A DNA stretch of 64,000 nt from Porphyra umbilicalis (Eukaryota > Rhodophyta > Bangiophyceae > Bangiales > Bangiaceae), in NCBI GenBank assembly GCA_002049455.2, contig KV919011.1:54673-118672 (forward strand), read 5' to 3'. The notes under the pieces were generated by a model. The model did not search any database. It worked only from the letters and a program-made list of their open reading frames with translations, and was not told the DNA's origin. Positions 32,901 to 42,452 of the stretch are shown here, one piece after another. A program made the position numbers and the translations under genes. Positions within the stretch are counted from its first letter, which is position 1. Every line of letters begins with the position of its first letter.

Positions 32901-33617
32901 TTGGGGGAGGAACGCCTCCAAGTCCGCATCAGACAGATGGTACAGCTCGTTGCACAGGTAGTCGTGGACGCCTCGGGAGTGGCGGTAGCGGTACAAGTAG
33001 GTGACGGCCATCCAGGCGTCGAAAAACTCAGACCGGAACAGCCGCAACAGCCAGCCCATTGACAACGACGGCGCCGCGCTGCCACCGCCGCCGCCACCAC
33101 CACCAGTGCCGGGGCCGAGGCTGCCCCCACCCCGTCGCGTCAAGCCGCTGCCACCGACCTCGCTGCCGCTGCCGCCACCCCCTTCTCCGCCGCCACCACC
33201 GCCACCGCCGCTTGCCCCTCCACCGCCACCGCCACCAGCGATGCGGTCCAAGCTCTGCGTGCTCCGACTCCGCTCCCGGGACAGCACTGGCACGGCGGGA
33301 CGACCGGCACGGGCAGCGGCGGAGCTGGACTCGACGACGGCCGCTCCACCCTTGGCTTCCCTCCCGGCGGAACCCCCCCCACCCGAATCATCACCCCCAA
33401 ACCAGCTCCCCCCGCCACCCCCGCCCGACGCAGACCCGCCACCGCCGCTGCCGCTGGCCACGCCCCGCACGCCGTCGGCGCTGCCCATGCCCCGCGCATC
33501 ACCGCTGTAGAGCACGGTGGGGACGGCCGCCGCTTCCGCACCGCGCTCCGCATCCAAGTCCCGGATAACCAGCCGCGGGTCGGGGCTGCGGCTGGCCGAG
33601 CCGCTGACGCCCCACAT
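29934..33617 (-). CDS. Phosphatidylinositol 4-kinase, type III beta
   Basis: An uninterrupted 1227-aa frame. The enzyme phosphorylates phosphatidylinositol at the 4 position, chiefly at the Golgi, upstream of vesicle traffic. The PIK helical domain lies at about residues 188-280 (WLLRLFRSEFFDAWMAVTY, YHLSDADLEAFLPQLCNLLV). A long Ser/Gly/Ala/Pro-rich, probably disordered middle follows (about 290-800). The C-terminal lipid kinase domain has FGKMHGAKLVPFIVKAGDDL and RQEQLAIQLIAQFD, the catalytic loop LQIKDRHNGNIMLD (Asp about 1071), the metal-binding HIDFGYIL (Asp about 1089) and the usual end YDSFQYLTNGIM. A Golgi PI4K-beta (Pik1) rather than alpha type is indicated by length and the lone N-terminal helical domain. 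Low-complexity expansions make it longer than animal PI4KB (about 800 aa). Confidence 0.93.
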   Translation of the reverse strand: MWGVSGSASRSPDPRLVIRDLDAERGAEAAAVPTVLYSGDARGMGSADGVRGVASGSGGGGSASGGGGGGSWFGGDDSGGGGSAGREAKGGAAVVESSSAAARAGRPAVPVLSRERSRSTQSLDRIAGGGGGGGASGGGGGGGGEGGGGSGSEVGGSGLTRRGGGSLGPGTGGGGGGGGSAAPSLSMGWLLRLFRSEFFDAWMAVTYLYRYRHSRGVHDYLCNELYHLSDADLEAFLPQLCNLLVYHARDSPALERFVMDKCADSMHFALQVYWFLHAAVDDAVRELNRDAEARARLLRTRCETAAVNGSPHIGFLAAAARDGATVAASAVGGPTSPIGAAASAATASGSAGDHPPISATLLTAGSPSVSRDAAASPPLSPRRGGGSHTRSSSEPRAGWAAVARALPGHDEGAAASDGQGAGDADRERSRRGSSSGGGGSRRRAAEADAGAAASATDAASAAADGGGDGSGTPASARRPPAPARRRVVRPDKREAYLHRMALERDAAADGGGVGGGGGAAASASEALSPPGGPVVPADKDLHEEPAAREARVAEVPVDAERADRALEPPPAVATPRDGRPPPLAADAGAASDVSAGGRTPSEGSAAAAAAAAAAPAPEATSSADALALLTMKQERFDYFNDTLTIVKAFVKLSLTLRELPVEARAVQLRRGLLRINDLLLARMAGSSSSVASPFGNATVPTAGEVARMGEVAALRSVHLPLARASEAALRILRVSPDEVTILNSRTRAPYMICIEVLETPALCADPFLFCHHVIAETRMAGGGGVGGNGASGKAAVPPSATPGNLVAVVAQEAAAMGVTVAALSRRPSVAVAPPPSGAGTPTHKTSAAEPSPSSSTTSIHRSSSSGSGADLTPAERLKFNVRKQVYAASARSVQPFDDNGGGGLRATDAGLSAEEAENAAKSRQAALLAVYGELWAWKEERVLRASPFGKMHGAKLVPFIVKAGDDLRQEQLAIQLIAQFDAIFKEESLDLYLRPFTVMCVSADSGLIETIADAVSLHVLKKRTPNFSSLLDYFERAYGKVGTQGFHQAQRRFIQSMAAYSVVTYLLQIKDRHNGNIMLDANGRIVHIDFGYILSNSPGAIKFESAPFKLTDEFIDVLAGRPGAADSAGFADTPGCRYFRELCVLGFLAARKHSDRLTTLVEIMLEGTSMPCMTGGLAVVEGLRRRFFLGVPESQCVSNVLGLIAESTSNSRSKLYDSFQYLTNGIM

Positions 33618-34094
33618 GCCGGGCGGGCGGGGGGGCGGGCGGAAGCGGCAACCGGGTCAGGCGGCCTCGCCACAGTATCGCAGCGTGGAAACAGGTGCAC
33701 GTTGAACGTTGGAATAGAGCACCACGTGAGCGTTTCGGCCCGCACACGCCGCCGACGCTTGCCGCCGGCACCCGGCGCGCCGGTCTCGGTTCCACCACCA
33801 ACCCCACGCACGCTCCACGCGCCAAAACGCACACGGCCTCGCATGCAACGACGCACGTCACCAAAGCTCGTCGGACAAAAAACACCGCCAATGCTGGAGG
33901 AGCGGATAGCGCAGCCGGCGACGGCGGTGGTCGTCGCGAGGGGCGGCAGCACGCGACGCGGTCGGGTCGCTGCCACGCCCGGCGAGACGAGACGGACACC
34001 TCGCTGACGGTGGGTCAGGCAGGGGGGCTGCGTGTGGGGGCCGTCACCTGCCTGGCACTCCACAGCCCGACGAGGGCGCCAGGACGGTTGTGAG
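33618..34094. other. 5' region of the PI4K gene
   Basis: GC-rich DNA upstream of the PI4K start. Open frames on both strands are compositional. No promoter motif is claimed. Confidence 0.4.
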
Positions 34095-35044
34095 CAGAGG
34101 TGGCAGGTGATTTTTATTTGATTATAATCATGGTGATTTCATTGATTATAATCATTTTACATCACGGGGCTGATGATTATAATCACATGGGCATGCAGGA
34201 GACATTACAGTTGGGCTTACATGATGGGGGCTACTAAATGATGGAGACAGCTGATTGGCCTTCCAACTTGCAGATTCAAGCATTTCACTGGCTGTTTGTG
34301 AAGTCGACGACTGTCATTGGTGTTAACTAAGGACATGCACTGCTCCACTCACACGCTACGCCGCCACAGATGCCAGAACTGGCAACGAGCATGGCAGTCT
34401 GACGCTTCTGCGCGCAGGGAAGAGAAAGGACAGAGAGCGAAGTAACAGAGCGTCGGAGAGCAACACATGCATGACGACAGGCCTCTCCAGAAAAAGCCAA
34501 GGTTGTCATGGCATTAGTACACATTGCCACATAGCATCGTACATAGTACATCTAAGTGAGGTTGCCAGATGTGGTTGATTCACGCGGGCCTCCTATGCGT
34601 TTCTCATGGCACAGAAAGCAACTTGAGCGCAGGAGGACCCTTGGTCAAAGCCACGGCGTCGTCTTGCGCAACCGCTCAGGCCAGACCTGAGTCTCACTAC
34701 CCAGAATAACATGTCGCTTCGGCCCTACTGTCGTTTCTCGCCATCAGTTGCCGCTCAGCGGCTTCGGTGTCGGCACTGTCTTCTTTCGGCAGGAACACAG
34801 CCTGCAACCCTGCCGAAGTCACACTCGCAGGTTCGCACTGGATGCTTTGTTAAATGGCTTATGATGTCTAATGTGGCCTTGAATGGACTTCTGGTATATT
34901 TACGCGTATTTCTGTTCTATAGTAAAGGCATTTAGTTATTATAATCATGGCCAATGATTATAATCAATAAAAATCGCCCCGTACGATTTAAAATCAAGGG
35001 GTTGATTGTAATCATTTTATCCGAGCCGAGGAATCACACCTCTG
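34095..35044. mobile_element. 950-bp hAT-like non-autonomous element
   Basis: The ends read CAGAGGTG inward from both sides. They are flanked by 8-bp direct repeats GTTGTGAG (34087-34094) and GCTGTGAG (35045-35052), identical at 7 of 8 positions. Eight-base duplications and CAGRGGTG-type ends are typical of hAT elements. The subterminal DNA is AT-rich with repeated GATTATAATCA. No transposase is present. A partial copy of the left end is at 2503. Confidence 0.85.
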
Positions 35045-35074
35045 GCTGTGAGGGATCCGCCGCCACGTAGTACT

Positions 35075-35454
35075 AGGGTTGCTCAGAACGCCCGGGGCGT
35101 CGTTAAGGGCGTCGTTAAGGGCGTCACCAGGGCGTCATTTGGGCGTCGTGCGCCCCTAACGCCCCAACTCAAAAGGGCGTCAACAAGGCGTCGCGAAGAG
35201 GAAGTTTTCAGGGGGTTCCACATGATTCAGCAGGTGGCGGCTGTGCACCTTGGTTGGGGACAGGCACCCAGTCTGGACACAAAAATGAGATATGAGAGCG
35301 CAATATGGGTGCTACTTGAACGATATGGCCAATATTGAGGGTGCTACTTGGGGCGTCGTGAGGGCGTTTTGGCTGCCTAATGGGGCGTCAGTAAGGCGTC
35401 ATATCCGTCGCGCGCCCCTGACGCCCCCGAAATAGGGGCGTCGTGTGCAACCCT
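35075..35454. mobile_element. 380-bp MULE-type MITE with a 10-bp target duplication
   Basis: The termini AGGGTTGC...GCAACCCT are flanked by perfect direct repeats of ACGTAGTACT (35065-35074, 35455-35464). Subterminal regions carry many GGGCGTC/GACGCCC units. Nine- to eleven-base duplications are the mark of Mutator-like transposition. No coding capacity. Confidence 0.9.
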
Positions 35455-35464
35455 ACGTAGTACT

Positions 35465-36179
35465 GTACTCGCCATTGAAGAATGGGAGCTGTTCGTGACG
35501 CACAAGTGATGGGAACAAAGAATTACATTCTCGGTGTGTTAAAGTATATTTGTCATCACGAAGCCCGGGGATGCTTTGAAAACGAACTGGGACGTGCCCG
35601 GGTATTCAACAAGAAAGATGGCTCAAAGGCATGGGGAGGTGGCCGTTGCGCCGTGACCAACGGAGGGGCTCGTGGCCGTGGGCCCGAGCACTGCACGCGC
35701 CGGCGCACCCAGCGGTTGCCTGCCCTCCCACTGTCGCCGCTGCTCGGGGCGCGGGCCACGCAGAGCGGGGTCGTGGCCCTTGCGCCTTTCCCGCCGCACG
35801 AGCACCCCGCCCGCGCCGCGCACCCGTCCGTCGGTGCGTCTGCCCTGTTGCGGGGTTGGCGCTTGGCGACCAAGGTCGTTGACTCGACCCGGCCTATCGT
35901 ACCTGTTTTGGACCTCTCGCCTGCGGCCGCCGTTGGCATCTTGTGCCACCGCCGCTGGGGCTGCAACGCTGCGCGTTACCAGTGTCTTCCAAGTGCCGCT
36001 TGTGGTGGTCGCTGCAGTTGGCCGCTTTGCTGCACTAGTGTCGCCAGCTTTTCTCCCTGCTACCCGTTCCACCCCCCGTTGCTCCTTGCCTCACAGGTTC
36101 CTCCCTGGCTGCTGCAGTAGCCCTGGTGCGTCCCCAACCGCCCCATCACTGCCCGTGGTGCCTCCCCCGCACTTGCACC
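35465..36179. other. 5' region of the SNF1-type kinase gene
   Basis: The upstream leader/promoter region turns GC-rich from 35630. Open frames here do not resemble known proteins, and an in-frame upstream ATG at 36126 would only add a short N-terminal extension to the kinase. Confidence 0.4.
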
Positions 36180-38112
36180 ATGAAGATTGGGTACTACAAG
36201 GTGGGGAAGACCCTGGGCATGGGGTCGTTTGGCAAGGTCAAGCTTGCCGAGCACGAGCCCACGGGCAAACGGGTGGCCATCAAAATCCTCAACCGCGAGA
36301 AAATCAAGTCGCTCGACATGGAGGAGAAGGTCAAGCGCGAAATCCGCATCCTCAAGATGCTCTCCCATCCCCACATCATCCAACTGTACGAAGTGATTGA
36401 GACGACGACGGACGTATACGTGGTCACTGAGGTGTCGTCGGGTGGGGAGCTGTTTGACTTCATCGTCGAGCGCGGCCGGCTGTCCGAGGATGATGCGCGG
36501 CGCTTCTTCCAGCAGATTATCTCTGGGGTGGAGCACTGCCACAAGCACATGGTGGCCCATCGTGACCTCAAGGTAAGGACGGAGAGGTTGTTGTGTGACG
36601 TACCGAGCGCAGAAGGGAAGGGACGAGGTTGGTGGTGGGCAAGGCCCTGGCCAGGCCGCTCTCCATGGCTTGCCCGTTTTCTCTTGCTGCTTATTTTGTG
36701 TGCGAGCGCTGGTCAACGCGCGAGGCGCTCCTGTGATACGTGTCTATCGCTCTACTATTGTGGTCTCAGTGCGGTTTCTCACTGCTCGGTCTTCACCGCT
36801 CGTGGATGTTCATGTTCTTTCTTTGGTGCTAGCTTTGTTCTCACTGTATTGCCTGTGACATACTTGCCTGTACTCCCCATCCCGCGTGTAGCCAGAAAAC
36901 CTGTTGCTGGACGAGCACCACAACGTCAAAATTGCCGACTTTGGCCTCTCCAACTGTATGCGGGACGGCTGGTTCCTTCGCACCTCCTGCGGTTCCCCTA
37001 ACTATGCGGCACCAGAAGTCATCTCTGGCAAGCTGTACGCCGGTCCTGAGGTTGACGTCTGGTCCTGCGGAGTGATTGTATATGCTTTGCTGTGCGGGAC
37101 GCTGCCGTTTGATGACGAGTCCATCCCTTTCCTCTTCCGCAAAATCAAGGGTGGCATCTACATCCTCCCCGCCTATCTGTCGGAGAACGCGCGGGACCTC
37201 ATCTCCAAGATGCTGGTCGTCGAGCCGCTGAAGCGCATCACTATGGCGGAGATACGGCAGCACCCCTGGTTTCTCGAGAAGCTGCCACGCTACCTGGCCG
37301 CACCCCCCGCGCTCGCTACCAAGCCTGTCATTGACGAGCGGGTGCTGGACGCTGTGGTGGCTACCACCGCCTTCGCACGCGAGCGGGTGGTATCGGAGCT
37401 GCTCCATGGCCGCCGCAACTACCTTACCGCCGCCTACCACCTGCTCAAGAAGTCCATCAACGAGCTGGACCTGCGGGTAGTGGACGCGGCGGAGGTGGCC
37501 GCCGCCGCAGCCGCGGCCGCGTCGGCCGCGCGGGGTATCGGTTCTGGCATTGGCGGCGGTGGCGGCACTAGCACCAATGACCTCAGAGCTGACGAAACAG
37601 GGGCGCCAGACGGTGCTGCTACCGCGGACGGGAAGGGTGCACCCAACGGTCAGGTATCTCCAGCGAGCGGTGTCGGCGCGAGTGGTGGTGGCAGTGGCAA
37701 CGGCGGCGCCGAAGATGGTCGTGGCGGGCGGTCAGCGGCACCATCAGTGACGTCGCCTAGCACCTCGAAGGCGGTGACGGCTCCCAGCCCCGCGTCGGTG
37801 ATTACGCCTTCCTACCAGCCAAGGCGGCGGTGGAGCTTGGGTGTGACCAGTCACCTTGCGTCCGCCTCGGTCGTCATGGCCGAGCTGTACCGCGCGTTGG
37901 CTGCGCTCCGTTGGAAGTGGAAAACGCCGCCTGCCCAGAGCTTCCAGATCCGGGTGCTGGTCGAGCGTGAGAGTTGGGCAGTCCCCGTGCGTCTGTGCTT
38001 GCAGCTTTTCAAGTACGGGTGCTTTTTCCACGTCGACCTGCACCGGCTGGACGGCGACCTCTTCCCCTTCATCAAGGCTGCCGACGAGCTGATGGCCGAG
38101 TTAAGGTTGTAG
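36180..38112 (+). CDS. SNF1/AMPK-alpha (SnRK1-type) protein kinase; one intron
   Basis: Exons 36180-36572 and 36892-38112 encode about 537 aa. The family senses energy stress as the catalytic subunit of a heterotrimer. The start at 36180 (caccATGaag) begins [20 protein letters not shown] with the Gly loop. The ATP lysine is in VAIKIL (K35), the catalytic loop is HRDLK (D129) joined across the intron to PENLLLD, DFG is ADFGLSN (D147), and the activation loop [15 protein letters not shown] carries the upstream-kinase threonine (about T162). A UBA-like stretch follows the kinase domain ([18 protein letters not shown]), then an Ala/Gly/Ser-rich linker and a KA1-type C-terminus ([20 protein letters not shown], ending ELMAELRL*). 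The in-frame ATG at 36126 gives a less typical N-terminus. Confidence 0.94.
36573..36891 (+). other. Spliceosomal intron in the SNF1-type kinase gene
   Basis: The donor is AAG|GTAAGG at 36573 and the acceptor GTGTAG|CCA at 36891. The 319-bp phase-0 intron falls exactly between the HRDLK and PENLLLD halves of the catalytic loop. The protein is incomplete without its removal. It is the only intron in the window I consider certain. Confidence 0.93.
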
Positions 38113-38352
38113 TACCGGCCGCGGGGGCTCTGACCCCCGTGCGGAGGTTGCTGCGGCTGTGGAGCAGGTGAACGCCGCGGCCCACCCACCGAGGTGCAAT
38201 CGGGTGCTTGGCAAGAGGGGGAGAGCGTGCATACCTTTTGGCGCAGACCACGGGACAAGTAAAAACAAAAAAACATTAGCAATCCCAGAGCGGTCCCACC
38301 TCGTGTTCTGGCTATCGCTGCTGCGGGCGCGCCCGCCCCTGTGGCGGGGGCT

Positions 38353-38988
38353 ATGCCGCCGCTGGTGGCGGCGGCAGTGACCGGTGCGCCCCCATTGCCG
38401 AGGCCAGACGGTCTGGTGGCGCCGTCGCCCCCTCTGTCCAAGGGCGTCCCCCCTCTTCTTAGCGGGCGGTGGCCCCCGCCGTCGTCACTCTCCGGCGCGG
38501 CCGCACCCTCACTGACGGCGGGTGGGTGGGGGTCCCCCGCCACCTCGGGTGCGCCGGTCGGCTTGGCCCTCCACGCCCGCGGGGTGTCGACGTCCCCCCC
38601 CAACCCCCCCCAAGCCGCCGCGGACGCCGCGACCGATCCCAACACGCGGCACCACTATGAGCGGCGCCTCGTGCCGTTTTCCCCCGACGCCATCCAGGCC
38701 ATCGTGGCGGATGTGGGGTCTTACTCGGCGTTTGTGCCGTGGTGCACCGCCTCCACCGTCACGGCCGTGCACGCGGATGATGGGGCGGGGCGGCGGCGGC
38801 TGTCGGCGGACCTCGGCATTGGCTTTCGGCTGCTGTCGGAAACGTACACGTCGGACGTGGAGGTGCGACCGGGCGCGGTGCGGGCGGTGGTGCCCCGCAA
38901 CGCGCTCTTTGAGTTCCTCGTCAACGAGTGGACGTTTGAGGCGGTCCCCCGCTCGCCGGGGGGGGCGTGGGGTGGCAATGTTTTCCCA
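38353..38988 (+). pseudogene. COQ10/START-domain protein, 3' end lost to a TIR element
   Basis: From ATG 38353: a Pro/Ser/Ala-rich, acid-poor N-terminus (mitochondrial targeting is plausible), then the COQ10-type polyketide-cyclase/START fold: HHYERRLVPFSPDAIQAIVA, DVGSYSAFVPWCTAS, LSADLGIGFRLLSETYTSDV and NALFEFLVNEWTFEAV. COQ10 proteins bind coenzyme Q and support respiration. The usual last third (second beta sheet and C-terminal helix ending near F..RA) is absent. At 38989 the sequence turns into the terminal repeat of another element, and the frame stops at 39049-39051. I did not find the missing 3' part to the right of that element, so this may be a truncated pseudogene or a misassembly. 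Confidence 0.72.
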
Positions 38989-40151
38989 GCGCAGTGCCCG
39001 CAAACGCCTGTTGTCCAGAGAACCATTTATGGGGGTCTGTGGCGCCAATAAACCCACACCGCCGGTGGCAGGCATGCGCAATTTGCGCGCACTTCGGAAT
39101 GCCCCTGCGCGATATGTGCACGGCGGCCCACGAATCGCGCAGCTTTCCGAAGGCAACGGACGGGACGGGCACGTAGAACCCGGTACTTCCGAACACATCT
39201 GAAGAGAATTATCATCTCCAACTGTGTGCACTTGGTCGATGAAAACCCAATTGCCACATTGGACCAGGCCGCTGAGCTCGGAGAAGACCCCGCCCTGCTC
39301 CCGCACATCCCGCCGCGGCTCTTGTTGGCTGCCCGTTGTGGCGAGGATGCGGACAACTCCGTGTCCGAGGACGTGGACATTGCGTCGGTGGACCGTGTCG
39401 ACGAGAAGGACACTCTCCTGCGCCTCTTCCGTGCTCAGTTGGGGGGGAGGGACTGTCTGTCATGGGCGGTGGAGAACATTGTGCACGTCGAGGCAAAGCG
39501 CAACGCTGTTGACATGCTACTGCGAAAGCTCGCGTCGTTGCGCCGGTCCTTTTCGGGTGGGGAACCCATGGAAATGTAAAAGCAATGTCGTTCCCTGCAC
39601 CACGGGCTCTTGTTGATGCTGTTCACCGCGGTCTTTTGTTGAAAGAGCTCCCGTACCTTGCAGTATGTGCTGCCACCCCGCCCATTCGGTACATGCGTCT
39701 GCGTTCAAGTCCGTACTCGTGACGAATGAGGATGCCCAGTCGCCCCGGCTGTACCTGCCCGATGACGGACGTCGGGGAAATGCGGTGGCCCTTGAAACAT
39801 GGGAGTCGCGTGGATCGGGCAGCACGTCGACGGTATTGCGCAACACGGCCGGGCCTGTCGTGCGTTTTGCGCCGCCATATCTATCACGTACGGGTAATGA
39901 CACTAGGACACGTCCTCCGGAAGAATAAAAAACATGGTTTGTCTCTCTTTTTGTGTGGTGCATGCAGTCGTACGTGGAACGGGTACATTCATCCGTGCCA
40001 AATTGCCTGTATTGTGTTCATTCAGACGACTGCAGAAATACCCTCAGCACTGGGTGGCCAGCGGGGGGTATTCACAAATCGCGCGAGTACGTGTCACGAT
40101 AATGGGTCGAATCAAGCAGCCGACGACAACAGGTGTTTGCGGGCACTGCGC
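38989..40151. mobile_element. 1.16-kb TIR element disrupting the COQ10-like gene
   Basis: The 27-bp terminal inverted repeats at 38989-39015 and 40125-40151 (GCGCAGTGCCCGCAAAC...) differ at one base. No target duplication is apparent at the boundaries as drawn, so the true ends may lie a few bases in or out. A 117-aa open frame lies inside (39226-39579). Confidence 0.7.
39226..39579 (+). CDS. Uncharacterised ORF inside the 1.16-kb TIR element
   Basis: The frame encodes 117 aa from the ATG, with plausible extension upstream (IIISNCVHLVDENPIATLDQ). The product is acidic in the middle (EDADNSVSEDVDIASVDRVD) and basic near its C-terminus (VEAKRNAVDMLLRKLASLRR). It reads as a genuine protein fragment by composition, perhaps captured host sequence or a transposon gene remnant. 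No family is recognised. Confidence 0.4.
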   Translation: MHLVDENPIATLDQAAELGEDPALLPHIPPRLLLAARCGEDADNSVSEDVDIASVDRVDEKDTLLRLFRAQLGGRDCLSWAVENIVHVEAKRNAVDMLLRKLASLRRSFSGGEPMEM

Positions 40152-41992
40152 AGGTGCTTCGAGATACCTGGGCGCAGGCGACGCGCCTTTCTACGTCCAG
40201 GCAGCGGCCTCTCCCCCACCCTGTGGTACTTCTCCAGGGCGCACAAAAGTTTGACGTAACCACGCTTCTTGAGAAGTTTTGACCCCAAGTTAAAGCTTCA
40301 TATGCTGGCCCACGACTAAACCGTCACCGCTGAGCTCATTTCTGCAGGCAGAATTGCTCCCCGGCCAGCGGTTTCCTCAGTGCACAGCAGTGAAAAGTGG
40401 GATCATGTGATCCCCTGGGGATCAATTGATCACAGTGGTAGAATAGACACTAGAAGGTTCGCTAATAAGAGCACACCCAACAACGTCGGTTGCGAACGAT
40501 CTGCGAACCGTTTAAGAGCGCAACGTGTGCGCCTATGAGTGGCCAAAAGCGTTTCGGCAGCGATATGCGCAGGCTCTGCGAACCCGCTCCGCTCGGATCG
40601 AGAGTACTTGTTTTCTTCTGTCGGCAGATCGCAGTGTATGGGAAACGGAGAAGGTGACGTTGCCATGGAGTAAATGAACGTCCCCATCCCGCGGACCGGG
40701 ATGGAGTCTCGGCCAATGGAGAGGCTGCATTCAGAGAACATGTTCTCGGCGATATGTAGCCCCTCACAGAGACTTACCTACTTGCTATAGACAATGATCT
40801 TGCTCGAAGACTGTATTGCATCCCAACCGCGCTTCCGGTTCATTGAAAAAAAGAGCAACTAGGAACCGTTCATCGGAATCCACCTCGCTTCCGTCCAGCT
40901 CCATCCGGCGATCAGACGTCGCGGGCCCGCCTCGAGCCGCGATGCAGCACATGGAGGTAGGAAATGCTCGTTAACAGTTTCACATGACATTGATGGGAAT
41001 ATGCCGTGTGAAACCTCCGGGGGGGGGGGGGGGCGGCGGCGCGCTGCGCGCGCTCGCGCCCGGCGGCCGGGCGGGCCGGATGCGCTGGGCGATTGTTAGA
41101 ATCGTCCGGGTGATTGCATCGATTTCTGGTCCTTCAATCATTGCATATCTCGTAGCTGCGGGTCAGAAATATCCAGGGGCGTCGATCTGCGGATGATCAC
41201 CCGCCGACCGGACCACTGTCTCGGTAAACAAGACCGTCATCCAGGTGGACCGCTCCGCCGCCCCTATCCGCCACCATGATGGACTGCCGCGAACCCCACC
41301 ACCCCGCGCCCGGCCCGCAGCGACCGTCGTCACCACCACCATGGCGCAATGTACCGTTTCTCGTGGAGCACGTCGGCTCGTAGCGCTTGTCGGGTTCCAT
41401 GCGCGGATGTACCGCTATGCGGGTAGCGCGGCCGGACGTGGCGACCTTCGGGGAGTGTGCGTAGCTTACGCGGGGCGTGTGGGCCCAGCAGCCGACGAGG
41501 GAGCGCGTGTGAGCCTGCCACCGACCGCGGGAGCGTGTGGGGAGGTGTCGCCGACCGTAGTGCGCGCAGGCAGACGTCGCCGTCCGGGGAGGGCGTGTGG
41601 GCGTGCCGTTGACCGGGGACCGCGGTAGGGCGAGACGCTGTGCGTGTTACCCCGTTGTGTGCTGCCTGTGCTGTTCTACAGTGAGCTGCTGTGTGCCATT
41701 GTGAGCTGTACGTTGTCGACCTGTTCTCGACTCCACACTCGGTTTGGATGTGCGCGGCCGTGGGACTGGTGCCTTCTTCTGCACCTGGTTGCCGCCATTT
41801 GTCTTTCCATTTTGTGTCCTTGGGCAGGAGTGTGGCTCGTGCTCTATTTTCGCCGGATGCTAACCGCCTTCCGTCCTGTCCTGCTCGTTTTCTTATTGCT
41901 GTCCTTGGGGAACAGATCATGCCAGAGATCACCGCCGCCGCCGTGCCCGGCGATGCCAACGACGAGACGGCGGTGGCGGTGGCGGCAGTGTG
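40152..41992. other. Intergenic region, no gene recognised
   Basis: It contains short palindromes at 40399-40414 (GGGATCA-TG-TGATCCC) and about 40420-40432 (GATCAATTGATC), a 13-G run at 41021-41033, and GC-rich sequence. Open frames show no recognisable domain. Confidence 0.4.
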
Positions 41993-42082
41993 CAGCGGGT
42001 GGTGTCTGGGTTGCAAGACCGGACGCTGCGCGTATGGGACGCGGGCCGGGGGGAGTGCGTTGGGGTGCTGAGCGGCCACTAA
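41993..42082 (+). pseudogene. Single WD40-repeat fossil
   Basis: QRVVSGLQDRTLRVWDAGRG followed by ECVGVLSGH matches one canonical WD40 blade (S-G-x-x-D-x-T-x-R-V-W-D, ending G-H). It stops at TAA 42080-42082. After 'ttttttag' the DNA resumes as EVVNCVCVV, which resembles the first strand of the next blade, so a longer WD40 protein once existed here. No other blades are recognisable. Confidence 0.55.
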
Positions 42083-42320
42083 TTTTTTAGGAGGTGGTCA
42101 ACTGCGTGTGTGTGGTGGTGGGTGGGAGTGGTACACGCGGAGTCATTCCGGGCACCGGCACAGGTGCGAGCAGGCGAAGTGTGCGCGCTTGGTAAAAGTG
42201 GGGGGGGCGATGACGTCGTCACGTTGTGTCCGGGTGCGCACTGCGCGCCTTTGCCCGAGACAGGCATTGAAGCGGCCAAAACCGTTCTGTACGCCCACCG
42301 ACTCGGATGGCCTGGCAGTA

Positions 42321-42452
42321 CAGTGCGTTCTCGTTAAAAGAGACAGCTGATTCAGCTCAATCTGATTATAAAAGTGGCCTACACGGACTGGAATGGAAGA
42401 CTCGCGACCCATATTCTCTTGTAAACCATTCTCTCGTAACGAGAACGCACTG
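42321..42452. mobile_element. 132-bp MITE, copy 2
   Basis: The termini match those at 12718 (CAGTGCGTTCTCGTTA...), TA flanks both sides (42319-42320, 42453-42454), and the interior matches copy 1 in inverse orientation (CACACGGACTGGAATGGAAG versus its complement, allowing one change). Confidence 0.92.

Noticed and set aside
38989-40151. TA or 8-bp target duplication for the 1.16-kb TIR element
   Set aside because: No matching flanks were found at the boundaries drawn, so none is claimed.
40399-40432. Operator-like palindromes GGGATCA-TG-TGATCCC and GATCAATTGATC
   Set aside because: Short, isolated, with no neighbouring gene; chance palindromes cannot be excluded.
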